Shown here: in pieces, positions 1-6,721 of the stretch | Layout of the letters: every line of letters begins with the position of its first letter | Position numbering within the stretch: position 1 is the first letter of the stretch | DNA from: Candidatus Geohydrothermomicrobium daggyaiense | GTDB taxonomy: Bacteria > Actinomycetota > Geothermincolia > Fen-727 > JACVIW01 | Length of the DNA: 8,648 nt | Direction of reading: 5' to 3' | Assembly: GCA_015711695.1 (NCBI GenBank) | Contig: MU158458.1 | Span: 1-8,648, forward strand | Program-made: the position numbers and the translations under genes | Notes under the pieces: model-generated | Seen by the model: only the letters and a program-made list of their open reading frames with translations | Database searches by the model: none | What the model was told of the DNA's origin: nothing

Positions 1-324
1 GTCGAGAATGCCGAGCTCGTTTAAAGCCTGGAAGAAGCCAGCCTGCTCAGAAAACTCGAGCACATAGACTTTCCGACGTTTCGGAGATTCGCGTTCAACC
101 ACCACCGGCGTATCGCTAAGGTTAAAAAGCGACCGCATTAGATAGTGGATTTTTCTTGCCGTAAAGACCTCGTTGCTCTCGGTTATGAGAGCACGACCCG
201 AGCTTCTGTACATGTATGAACCGTCCATATGAAGAAGAGCTGAAAGCTCAGAAATCCTGCAACACTTGCGAGGCGAATTTATCCTTGAAATCTCCTCTTT
301 AACACGGAAAGAAGCACTGCTCAT
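1..324 (-). CDS. whiA: WhiA-family DNA-binding regulator, N-terminal part (cut at window edge)
   Basis: Translating the minus strand from the ATG at 324 gives 108 uninterrupted codons running off the left edge. The product starts MSSASFRVKEEISRIN, followed by paired cysteines (21-22) and ELSALLHMDGS (26-36). This matches the N-terminus of WhiA, whose N-terminal domain resembles LAGLIDADG homing endonucleases without their catalytic function. The C-terminal helix-turn-helix domain, which binds DNA, lies outside the window. In Streptomyces WhiA is a sporulation transcription factor; in Bacillus it affects cell division and chromosome segregation. The role in this organism is inferred from the family only. 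The start ATG overlaps the rapZ stop codon (ATGA), and no strong ribosome binding site precedes it, so translational coupling to rapZ is likely. Usual family length is about 300-330 residues, so about a third is visible. The assignment rests on remembered family motifs. Confidence 0.88.
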   Translation of the reverse strand, partial: MSSASFRVKEEISRINSPRKCCRISELSALLHMDGSYMYRSSGRALITESNEVFTARKIHYLMRSLFNLSDTPVVVERESPKRRKVYVLEFSEQAGFFQALNELGILD

Positions 325-1184
325 TTTCTATCAATATCACGATGAAAAACTTTTACAGGAAAACCTTTTTCTTCCAGAATCTTTCGAATCTCCTCTGCGA
401 TAACTACAGACCTGTGCCTGCCTCCGGTACATCCGAACCCTATGCATAGATGGGGCTTGTGTTCATTGCGGTACAACGGCAAGAGCTTTAAGAGCATATC
501 CGAGAATTGCTGAACAAACCCTCTCGCCTCAGAAAAATTCATCACGTAATCAACAACTTGCCTATCGAGGCCGCTCAATTGTTTCAATTCCTCAACCCAG
601 TACGGGTTTGGGAGAAACCTTAAGTCCATTATCAAATCGGCATCGAGTGGCAGGCCGAATTTATATCCGAAAGATACTACGGTTACAGAGATCTCTTTTG
701 CCTTTTTGTCCGAAACTATGATGCTCCTGAGGTTTTCTCTCAACTGGTAAACGTTGAGAAAGGAAGTGTCTATAATGACGTGGGCTTGTTCATAAAGCCG
801 CTCAAGTATTTTTCTTTCCCGAGAAATAGTGTCCGCGATTCGTAAGCCTTCGCTCTCAAGAGGGTGAATTCTTCTCGTCTCCGAAAATCTTCTCACCAGA
901 ACATTATCCGAGGCGTCAAGAAATAGAATAAAATAGTCGATCCCTCTCTTTTCGAGCTCAGCAAGCACATCGAAAAGTTCATCGAAAGATCGACCTCCTC
1001 TTACATCCATTACTGCCGCTATTTTCCCGAATTTCTCGGGGTTGGCTTCCCTCATGTTAACCATGTCTATCAAGAGAGATGCAGGAAGATTGTCTATCGC
1101 GTAATAGCCTAAATCCTCCATGCACTTTAGCGCCAGCGTCTTACCTGCCCCGGACATGCCCGTTATGATTACTACATCCTTCAT
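321..1184 (-). CDS. rapZ: RapZ/YvcJ P-loop nucleotide-binding regulatory protein
   Basis: A full-length 287-residue member of the RapZ (YvcJ) family. Visible marks are a Walker A P-loop GMSGAGKT (residues 9-16), a Walker B-like segment AAVMDVRGG (56-64), SFGYKFGLP (171-179), DLRFLPNP (187-194) and the family C-terminal motif GCTGGRHRSV (251-260), with a basic tail ending HRDIDRK. The protein is cytoplasmic and binds or hydrolyses ATP/GTP. In E. coli RapZ presents the small RNA GlmZ to RNase E and so controls glucosamine-6-phosphate synthesis; in B. subtilis YvcJ has been linked to competence. Neither role can be shown for this organism. The start is placed at the ATG at 1184 because a GGTGAG ribosome binding site lies six bases before it and the P-loop then falls at the usual distance from the N-terminus. 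The frame could extend to a TTG at 1208, but that codon has no ribosome binding site. Its stop overlaps the whiA start, and the usual partner yvcK is not between them. Confidence 0.95.
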   Translation of the reverse strand: MKDVVIITGMSGAGKTLALKCMEDLGYYAIDNLPASLLIDMVNMREANPEKFGKIAAVMDVRGGRSFDELFDVLAELEKRGIDYFILFLDASDNVLVRRFSETRRIHPLESEGLRIADTISRERKILERLYEQAHVIIDTSFLNVYQLRENLRSIIVSDKKAKEISVTVVSFGYKFGLPLDADLIMDLRFLPNPYWVEELKQLSGLDRQVVDYVMNFSEARGFVQQFSDMLLKLLPLYRNEHKPHLCIGFGCTGGRHRSVVIAEEIRKILEEKGFPVKVFHRDIDRK

Positions 1185-1190
1185 GTGAAA

Positions 1191-1196
1191 CTCACC
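1191..1196 (-). promoter_or_regulatory. Ribosome binding site of rapZ
   Basis: GGTGAG on the minus strand matches the GGTGA part of the anti-Shine-Dalgarno complement and lies six bases upstream of the ATG at 1184. It decides between that ATG and the in-frame TTG at 1208, which has no such site. A closely similar GGGGTGAG precedes uvrC, so this style of site recurs in the window. Confidence 0.7.
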
Positions 1197-1249
1197 ATCT
1201 CTTTTCAAGATAAGTTTAACACTGCGTTTTTCTATGGTGCTTTAGTCTC

Positions 1250-1852
1250 TTACAAGGTAGACCAACGTGCAATAAGAATGCGGCGAGCATTCTGGTCATT
1301 ATTTGCTTCTTTCTCAACTTCTATCAAGTTCTTTTTGAAAGACTCGCCAAAGCAATATCCGCCGACCTTTCCGTCGGCTTTTATGACCCGGTGACATGGT
1401 ATTATCAAAGGCACGGGATTTTCCTTCAGAAAACGACCGACAACCCTGTAACCACTCGCGAGTCCGGATTCTTCAGCTACCCAGGAGTAGGTTCTTGTTT
1501 CTCCAAACGGTATTTCAGCTGTTTTGGTCAAGACTCTTTTTCGATTTTCTGATAGCTCTGAAAGATCAATGCACGGAATTATATCGGGCTGAATCCCATT
1601 AAAAAGCATCTCAAGAAAGCATGCTACATCCACAACATGACTTCTTATCTCTTCTGGACACTCGCCATGTTGATTTATCACAACACAGACGCGGTTTTGC
1701 ATCCCGAATCGCCTTGAGCTCGACAATAAAGGTTTTACCAAACGAAGCCTTGAAATCCCGTAACGAGTGAAAAGCGCCCGGAACAATAAGTTGCCCACGG
1801 CATAGTCAGCGCTTATAACCTTTGTATCACGATAATTATTCGCACCTTCCAT
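1250..1852 (-). CDS. Methylated-DNA--protein-cysteine methyltransferase (MGMT/Ogt family)
   Basis: This 200-residue protein repairs O6-alkylguanine in DNA by moving the alkyl group to its own cysteine, in a one-turnover reaction. The catalytic domain occupies about residues 105-182. Its marks are IPFGETRTY (114-122), the arginine that displaces the flipped base (Arg136 in GYRVVG), Asn145-Pro146, the active-site PCHRV (152-156, nucleophile Cys153) and Glu180 or Glu182 near the expected acidic position. Cys153 is present, so this is a true transferase and not a cysteine-less alkyltransferase-like protein. The first 100 residues match the family's divergent N-terminal domain only weakly. In the substrate loop the sequence is GYCFG (165-169), with Phe168 where human MGMT has Gly160; Ada-type proteins carry Trp at this position. 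The start is the ATG at 1852; an in-frame TGA directly precedes it, so the gene cannot extend upstream. No strong ribosome binding site is visible. It lies 41 bases after uvrC and 65 before rapZ. I leave the symbol blank because ogt, adaB and mgt are used interchangeably. Confidence 0.93.
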   Translation of the reverse strand: MEGANNYRDTKVISADYAVGNLLFRALFTRYGISRLRLVKPLLSSSRRFGMQNRVCVVINQHGECPEEIRSHVVDVACFLEMLFNGIQPDIIPCIDLSELSENRKRVLTKTAEIPFGETRTYSWVAEESGLASGYRVVGRFLKENPVPLIIPCHRVIKADGKVGGYCFGESFKKNLIEVEKEANNDQNARRILIARWSTL

Positions 1853-1859
1853 TCACACT

Positions 1860-1879
1860 CGAATCACTGAAAAGATTCG
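1860..1879. repeat. Small inverted repeat in front of the methyltransferase gene
   Basis: CGAATC and GATTCG form a perfect six-base-pair stem around an eight-base loop, in the 41-base gap between uvrC and the methyltransferase gene. On the transcript the stem ends seven bases before the start codon, where the ribosome would bind. No run of U follows, so it is not a normal intrinsic terminator. A stem this short can occur by chance. Confidence 0.3.
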
Positions 1880-1893
1880 TCTCGGGAATGTTG

Positions 1894-3783
1894 TCAGGCG
1901 TTCTTTTCTTTACCAACAGAATGAATAGAGCGCGCAGCTGAGGCAATGGCTTCAGCCACACTCACAGGAATCCCGGGAATATGCCTCAATTCCTCCACTG
2001 AAGCACTCGCGATCCTTTCCGGAGAACCGAAATGCTCAATCAATTTCCTTTTTCGACCGGGTCCAACACCCGAAATGTCATCGAGCCATGATTCAGAAGT
2101 TCTACGCAGCATGAGTTCTCTATGATAGGAAATAGCGAACCTGTGCGCTTCATCCCTTATCCTCTGAACAAGAAAGAGAGCTTCTGAGTTCCTCGGAAGA
2201 GTAACGGGCTCATCAGAAAAAGGCCTGTAGATTTCGTCAAAACTCTTAGCTAGCGCCGCAACCTCGATATCTGCTAATTGCAAATCACTTATAACCTCCA
2301 GAGCTGCGCCAAGGTGCCCTTTTCCACCATCAACAATCACAAGGTCAGGTTTTTTCTTAAAGCTCGAGTCGGAGTTTCGTGTAATACCCGTTTTCCCCTG
2401 AAATTCTCCCGCAAGCTTTTTGAATCTGCGCATGAGTATTTCGCGCATCATCCCGATGTCATTTATGCCAGGTGTTTGCTTAATTTTGAATTTTCTATAG
2501 TAAGAACGCCTGGGAATGCCATCCTCGAAGACAACCATCGAGCCCACAGACGCTGTCCCCATCATTGTAGATACGTCGTAGCACTCAATTCTCAGAGGAT
2601 AGCGCTCAAGCCTGAGGAAGTTCGCGATTTCTTTCAGCGCCCTGTCAGTTCTTTCACGGTCAGCGATCCTCTCCCACTTCGACTTTTCAAACGCAATCTC
2701 GGCGTTCTTATACGCAAGTTCCAGCTCCTTTTTCTTGCTTCCCCTTACAGGTACCCTGATTTCGACACGGGATGACTTAAGTGATGAGAGCCATTTCTCC
2801 ACCGAGCCATCAGAGGGCTTTACCCCAACCAGGATAAGAGACGGTATTGAACTCGAATCCGCATAATATCTTTTTATGAATTCAGAAACGAGCTCTTCAT
2901 CCGTGATTTCTGAAGCGATATCTATGTTCATGCAGAAATTGCCTGAATGCGCACCGGAACGATACCTCGCCACAATGAAGCACGCATCAAGCTCATCTCT
3001 TTCATATCCAATTACATCGTACTCATCACAAGTGCTCAGAGTTCTTTTTCCGTGTGTAAGCACTTTCCTTGCAGCTTCTATCTGGTTTCTGATTCTGGCA
3101 GCCTTCTCATAGTCCATCGCTTCAGCTGCCCGCTTCATTTCAAGCTCAAGCTGCTCAAGAAAAGCCTGATGCTTTCCTTCGAGAAACTGGCAAAGCGATT
3201 TAACTACCGATGAGTATGAATCAGGGTCAACGCATCCCATGCATGGACCCATACACATCTCCATCTCGTAGTATAGACAGGGCGCCCTTCCTCTCTGTCC
3301 GGGATCTTTCCCCCCGCATTGCCTCAAAGGAAAAACTTTTTGAATGGTGTTGAGTGTTCTTCTTGCAGCCTGGGCATTAACATAAGGTCCGTAATATCTG
3401 TAACCCTGAACTTTGCGGCCCCGCGTAAGGATCGCGCGTGGAAATTTTTCCGACAGGGTTACCGCAATATATGGGTAAGTTTTATCATCCCTTAGCAGCA
3501 CGTTAAATCTCGGTCGGTGTTTCTTTATCAGCTCTGCCTCCAGGATCAGAGCCTCGACTTCGTTTGAGCAAACCGTGATCTCCAAGGAATAGATCTGGTC
3601 TCTAAGCGCCTTTCCTTTGTAGTCACATTGCTGGGGATTTTGAACATATGATCTTAATCTATCTCTCAAGGATTTTGCCTTGCCAACATATATTACTTGC
3701 CCAGAAACGTCTTTAAACAAATAAACACCAGGAGATTCAGGGAGGAAGTTTATGCTGTTCTTCCAGGCAATCCTTTTTGACAT
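1894..3783 (-). CDS. uvrC: Excinuclease ABC subunit UvrC
   Basis: The 629-residue dual-incision nuclease of bacterial nucleotide excision repair, which joins the UvrB-DNA complex and cuts on both sides of the lesion. Domains in order: a GIY-YIG nuclease for the 3' cut (about 13-95, with GVYLF and IYVGK); a cysteine cluster (Cys156, 169, 177, 181) matching the E. coli UvrC residues reported to hold an iron-sulfur cluster; a UVR helical hairpin that contacts UvrB (about 210-242); an RNase H-like nuclease for the 5' cut with Asp403 (ECYDVS), Asp442, Asp485 (VDGGKG) and His547 (DEAHRFA); and two helix-hairpin-helix motifs (about 567-617, including ISGVGPGRKRK and IPGIP) for DNA binding. All expected catalytic residues are present and the length is normal. 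Cys184 adds a fifth cysteine to the cluster. The start ATG at 3783 has a GGGGTGAG site eleven bases upstream. uvrA ends 52 bases before it. Confidence 0.98.
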   Translation of the reverse strand: MSKRIAWKNSINFLPESPGVYLFKDVSGQVIYVGKAKSLRDRLRSYVQNPQQCDYKGKALRDQIYSLEITVCSNEVEALILEAELIKKHRPRFNVLLRDDKTYPYIAVTLSEKFPRAILTRGRKVQGYRYYGPYVNAQAARRTLNTIQKVFPLRQCGGKDPGQRGRAPCLYYEMEMCMGPCMGCVDPDSYSSVVKSLCQFLEGKHQAFLEQLELEMKRAAEAMDYEKAARIRNQIEAARKVLTHGKRTLSTCDEYDVIGYERDELDACFIVARYRSGAHSGNFCMNIDIASEITDEELVSEFIKRYYADSSSIPSLILVGVKPSDGSVEKWLSSLKSSRVEIRVPVRGSKKKELELAYKNAEIAFEKSKWERIADRERTDRALKEIANFLRLERYPLRIECYDVSTMMGTASVGSMVVFEDGIPRRSYYRKFKIKQTPGINDIGMMREILMRRFKKLAGEFQGKTGITRNSDSSFKKKPDLVIVDGGKGHLGAALEVISDLQLADIEVAALAKSFDEIYRPFSDEPVTLPRNSEALFLVQRIRDEAHRFAISYHRELMLRRTSESWLDDISGVGPGRKRKLIEHFGSPERIASASVEELRHIPGIPVSVAEAIASAARSIHSVGKEKNA

Positions 3784-3794
3784 AAGCCTGAATA

Positions 3795-3802
3795 CTCACC
3801 CC
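3795..3802 (-). promoter_or_regulatory. Ribosome binding site of uvrC
   Basis: GGGGTGAG on the minus strand contains GGTGA, complementary to the 16S rRNA 3' end, eleven bases before the uvrC ATG. That spacing is somewhat long. It supports independent initiation of uvrC after the 52-base gap from uvrA. No promoter or terminator is evident in that gap. Confidence 0.55.
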
Positions 3803-3835
3803 TGTTTAGACAATTACCATCGACATCATATAGCC

Positions 3836-6721
3836 TCAATTCGTACCCACTCCTCCGCTAACCCGTGCGCCCGATACAAACACTTTCTCGCGCTCCAAAT
3901 CCCTTTTCAATACTTCCGCGAGATATCTTCCAGTGTAGGATGATTCGCACTTCGCGATTTCCTCAGGTGTACCGCAAGCCACAATTGTTCCGCCCTTATT
4001 ACCGCCTTCGGGGCCGAGATCAATAATGTAGTCAGCGTATTTGATTACATCCATATTATGTTCCACCACGATCACCGTGTTACCCCATTCCACAAGCCTG
4101 TTCAGAACATCGAGAAGTTTCTTAATATCATAAAAATGCAATCCTGTTGTTGGCTCATCGAGAAGGTAGACAGTCCTTCCCGTGGGTCTTTTGGAAAGTT
4201 CTCTCGCAAGCTTAACTCTTTGCGCTTCTCCCCCCGACAAAGTTGTGGCAGGTTGCCCCAACCTCAAATAGCCGAGTCCCACATCGTTTAATATTTCCAG
4301 CTGCCTTATTATTGGGGGTATATTTTCGAAATGCTCCATCGCTTCCTCGACTGTCATTTCGAGCACATCGTGTATGTTTTTCCCCCTGTAACGAATCTCA
4401 AGGGTTTCCCTGTTAAACCTCTTGCCTTTGCAATGTTCGCATGTGATATAAACATCAGGGAGGAAGTGCATCTCTATTTTCACCATGCCCTCCCCGTGGC
4501 ACGCCTCGCACCTTCCACCCGGCACGTTAAAACTGAACCTTCCAGGGCGGTAACCCCTCATCTTTGCCTGGGGAGTACTTGCAAAAAGTGACCTGATATG
4601 GTCGAAAACTTTTGTATAAGTTGCAGCGTTTGATCTGGGAGTCCTTCCTATCGGCGATTGATCAATATTCACTACTTTATCGATCTCATCCGTTCCCTCG
4701 ATAGCCCGGTGTTTACCGGGAGGAGTTTTTGAAGAAGTAAGTTTTCGTCGGAGCCCCCTGTAAAGGATGTCGCTTATCAAAGTGCTCTTACCTGATCCAC
4801 TCACACCTGTTACACATATAAAAAGACCGAGTGGAAACTCAACGTCTATACCCTTTAAATTGTGTTCAGTCGCCTCACGAACAATGATGCTCTTTCCAGA
4901 AGGGCTTCTTCTCTTTGAGGGAATCTCGATTGCGAGCTGACCGCTTAAATATTTCCCCGTAATTGAGTCTTTCGATCTCATTATGTCAGCAAGACTCCCC
5001 TGGGCCACAATCCTGCCCCCGTGAATTCCCGCACCGGGACCGATATCCACTATATGATCAGCCGCCCTGATAGTGTCCTCATCATGCTCCACCACAATCA
5101 CCGTATTGCCAAGGTCACGGAGTCTTTTAAGGGTCGACAGCAATCGTTTATTATCCCTCTTGTGAAGTCCGACACTTGGCTCGTCAAGTATGTAAAGGAC
5201 GCCTACAAGACCTGAACCTATTTGAGTGGCAAGCCTTATACGCTGAGACTCTCCACCAGCCAGGGTGGACGCCGCTCGTGAGAGTGTAAGGTATTCAACC
5301 CCTACGTCAACCATAAACTGCAACCTTGATTCTATTTCTTTGAGCAGCCTTGAAGCAATTGTTCTTTTCCTCTTGTCAAGATCAAGAGACCTAATGAATT
5401 CAAGGCTCTTTTCCACAGTCATGTCACATAAATCCGCTATAGATTTACCGCCAACCGTAACCGCCAGACTTTCGGGTCGCAGCCTCGTCCCTTTGCATGA
5501 TGGACAGGGTCTAATACTCATAAAGCTTGAAATTCTCCATCGTGCATAATCGGAATCGGTCTCACAATATCTGCGCTCCAGCATGGGTATGATCCCTTCC
5601 CAGAAAACGGAATATTTTTTCTTTATGCCACCCGGTCCGCGCCTGGTAATCTCTATTTCGGTTTCTCGTGTGCCGTAAAGAATAACGTTTCTTGCTTCCT
5701 GTGGAAGATTCGAGAAAGGCTCGTCAAGACTGAAACCATATTTTTGGGAAAGCCCCTCAAGAATCTCGTAAAAATAAGGTAGATTCGTGGCTTCCCATGG
5801 AGCTATGGCACCTTCCATCAGGCTTCTTTCGGGGTCGGGAATGACCAGATCAGGATCAATCTCCTGGTGATGTCCCAGCCCACCGCAAGCCTTGCATGCT
5901 CCGTAAGGACTATTGAATGAAAAAAGCCTTGGAGATATCTCGGGAAAGTTGACCCCGCACTCAATACAAGCAAGCTCCTGGCTGAAATGCTCTCTTTTCC
6001 CAAATTCATCCTGAACGACAACAAGCCCCTCGCCAAGCTGAAGCGCGGCTTCCACAGACTCGGCAACACGCGTCTTTACGCCTTCCTTTATTATGAGCCT
6101 ATCAACTACAGCGAGTATCTCGTGGGATTTTTTCTTATCAAGTGTTATTTCATCAGAAAGATCCCTCATTTCGCCATCGATTACCGCCCTGACATAGCCT
6201 TTTTCTCTGAGAGAATCAAGAATGGATGCATGTTCTCCTTTTCTCCCACTTATGAGGGGAGCAAGAATTATCAATCTACTGCCCGGTGGATATGAGAGAA
6301 TTCTGTCTGTTATTTGCGTGCCTGATTGCCGGGATAAACCCTTACCGCATACATAGCAGTGCGGTTCCCCGATACGGGCATACAGGACACGCAAATAGTC
6401 ATAAATTTCAGTCACTGTCCCAACAGTCGATCTCGGGTTTGAAGTGCCGCTCTTCTGGTCAATGGATATCGCAGGAGATAAGCCTTCGATGAGATCTACA
6501 TCCGGCTTGTCGAGCTGACCAAGGAATTGTCTTGCGTAGGCGGAGAGAGATTCAACATAGCGTCTCTGCCCTTCCGCATATATAGTGTCAAAAGCAAGCG
6601 AAGATTTTCCTGATCCGCTTATCCCGGTCATCACGATAAGCCTGTCGCGAGGAATGTCTAAGTTTACGTCCTTAAGATTGTGTTCTCTTGCTCCCCTTAT
6701 TCTGATGAATCCCTGGCTCAA
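3836..6721 (-). CDS. uvrA: Excinuclease ABC subunit UvrA
   Basis: The 961-residue damage-sensing ATPase of nucleotide excision repair; as a dimer it recognises distorted DNA and loads UvrB. Two ABC ATPase halves are complete. The first has Walker A GISGSGKSS (33-41), signature LAGGESQR (487-494) and Walker B with YILDEPSVGLH (510-520). The second has Walker A GVSGSGKST (639-647), signature LSGGEAQR (828-835) and YLLDEPTTGLH (852-862). Zinc-binding cysteine sets are Cys252/255/276/279 and Cys738/741/761/764. Two more CxxC pairs (122/125 and 406/409) plausibly make the third zinc site seen in UvrA structures (inference). The start must be the TTG at 6721: an in-frame stop lies five codons upstream, the next ATG (codon 31) would remove part of the nucleotide-binding fold, and the conserved IRGAREHNL follows at once. 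The start overlaps the uvrB stop by four bases, implying coupled translation. The polar C-terminal tail of about 25 residues makes it slightly longer than the usual 940. Confidence 0.98.
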   Translation of the reverse strand: MSQGFIRIRGAREHNLKDVNLDIPRDRLIVMTGISGSGKSSLAFDTIYAEGQRRYVESLSAYARQFLGQLDKPDVDLIEGLSPAISIDQKSGTSNPRSTVGTVTEIYDYLRVLYARIGEPHCYVCGKGLSRQSGTQITDRILSYPPGSRLIILAPLISGRKGEHASILDSLREKGYVRAVIDGEMRDLSDEITLDKKKSHEILAVVDRLIIKEGVKTRVAESVEAALQLGEGLVVVQDEFGKREHFSQELACIECGVNFPEISPRLFSFNSPYGACKACGGLGHHQEIDPDLVIPDPERSLMEGAIAPWEATNLPYFYEILEGLSQKYGFSLDEPFSNLPQEARNVILYGTRETEIEITRRGPGGIKKKYSVFWEGIIPMLERRYCETDSDYARWRISSFMSIRPCPSCKGTRLRPESLAVTVGGKSIADLCDMTVEKSLEFIRSLDLDKRKRTIASRLLKEIESRLQFMVDVGVEYLTLSRAASTLAGGESQRIRLATQIGSGLVGVLYILDEPSVGLHKRDNKRLLSTLKRLRDLGNTVIVVEHDEDTIRAADHIVDIGPGAGIHGGRIVAQGSLADIMRSKDSITGKYLSGQLAIEIPSKRRSPSGKSIIVREATEHNLKGIDVEFPLGLFICVTGVSGSGKSTLISDILYRGLRRKLTSSKTPPGKHRAIEGTDEIDKVVNIDQSPIGRTPRSNAATYTKVFDHIRSLFASTPQAKMRGYRPGRFSFNVPGGRCEACHGEGMVKIEMHFLPDVYITCEHCKGKRFNRETLEIRYRGKNIHDVLEMTVEEAMEHFENIPPIIRQLEILNDVGLGYLRLGQPATTLSGGEAQRVKLARELSKRPTGRTVYLLDEPTTGLHFYDIKKLLDVLNRLVEWGNTVIVVEHNMDVIKYADYIIDLGPEGGNKGGTIVACGTPEEIAKCESSYTGRYLAEVLKRDLEREKVFVSGARVSGGVGTN

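Noticed and set aside
1209..1249. Possible promoter for rapZ-whiA in the gap after the methyltransferase gene
   Set aside because: No pair of -35 and -10 like hexamers with 16-18 base spacing was convincing on the minus strand.
1346..1450. Methyltransferase as an alkyltransferase-like (ATL) protein that flags damage for UvrA
   Set aside because: ATL proteins replace the reactive cysteine, but PCHRV with Cys153 is intact here.
2278..2775. 165-residue plus-strand open frame antisense to uvrC
   Set aside because: It opposes the conserved RNase H-like domain of uvrC and shows no family motif. It is best explained as a shadow of uvrC codon use.
3784..3835. Possible uvrC promoter (TTGAGG, 17 bases, TAATTG) in the uvrA-uvrC gap
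   Set aside because: The -10 match is poor, and the first hexamer overlaps the end of uvrA. Chance similarity is more likely.
5818..6069. 83-residue minus-strand open frame
   Set aside because: It lies wholly inside uvrA in another frame, has no recognisable motif, and its region encodes a conserved UvrA cysteine-containing segment.
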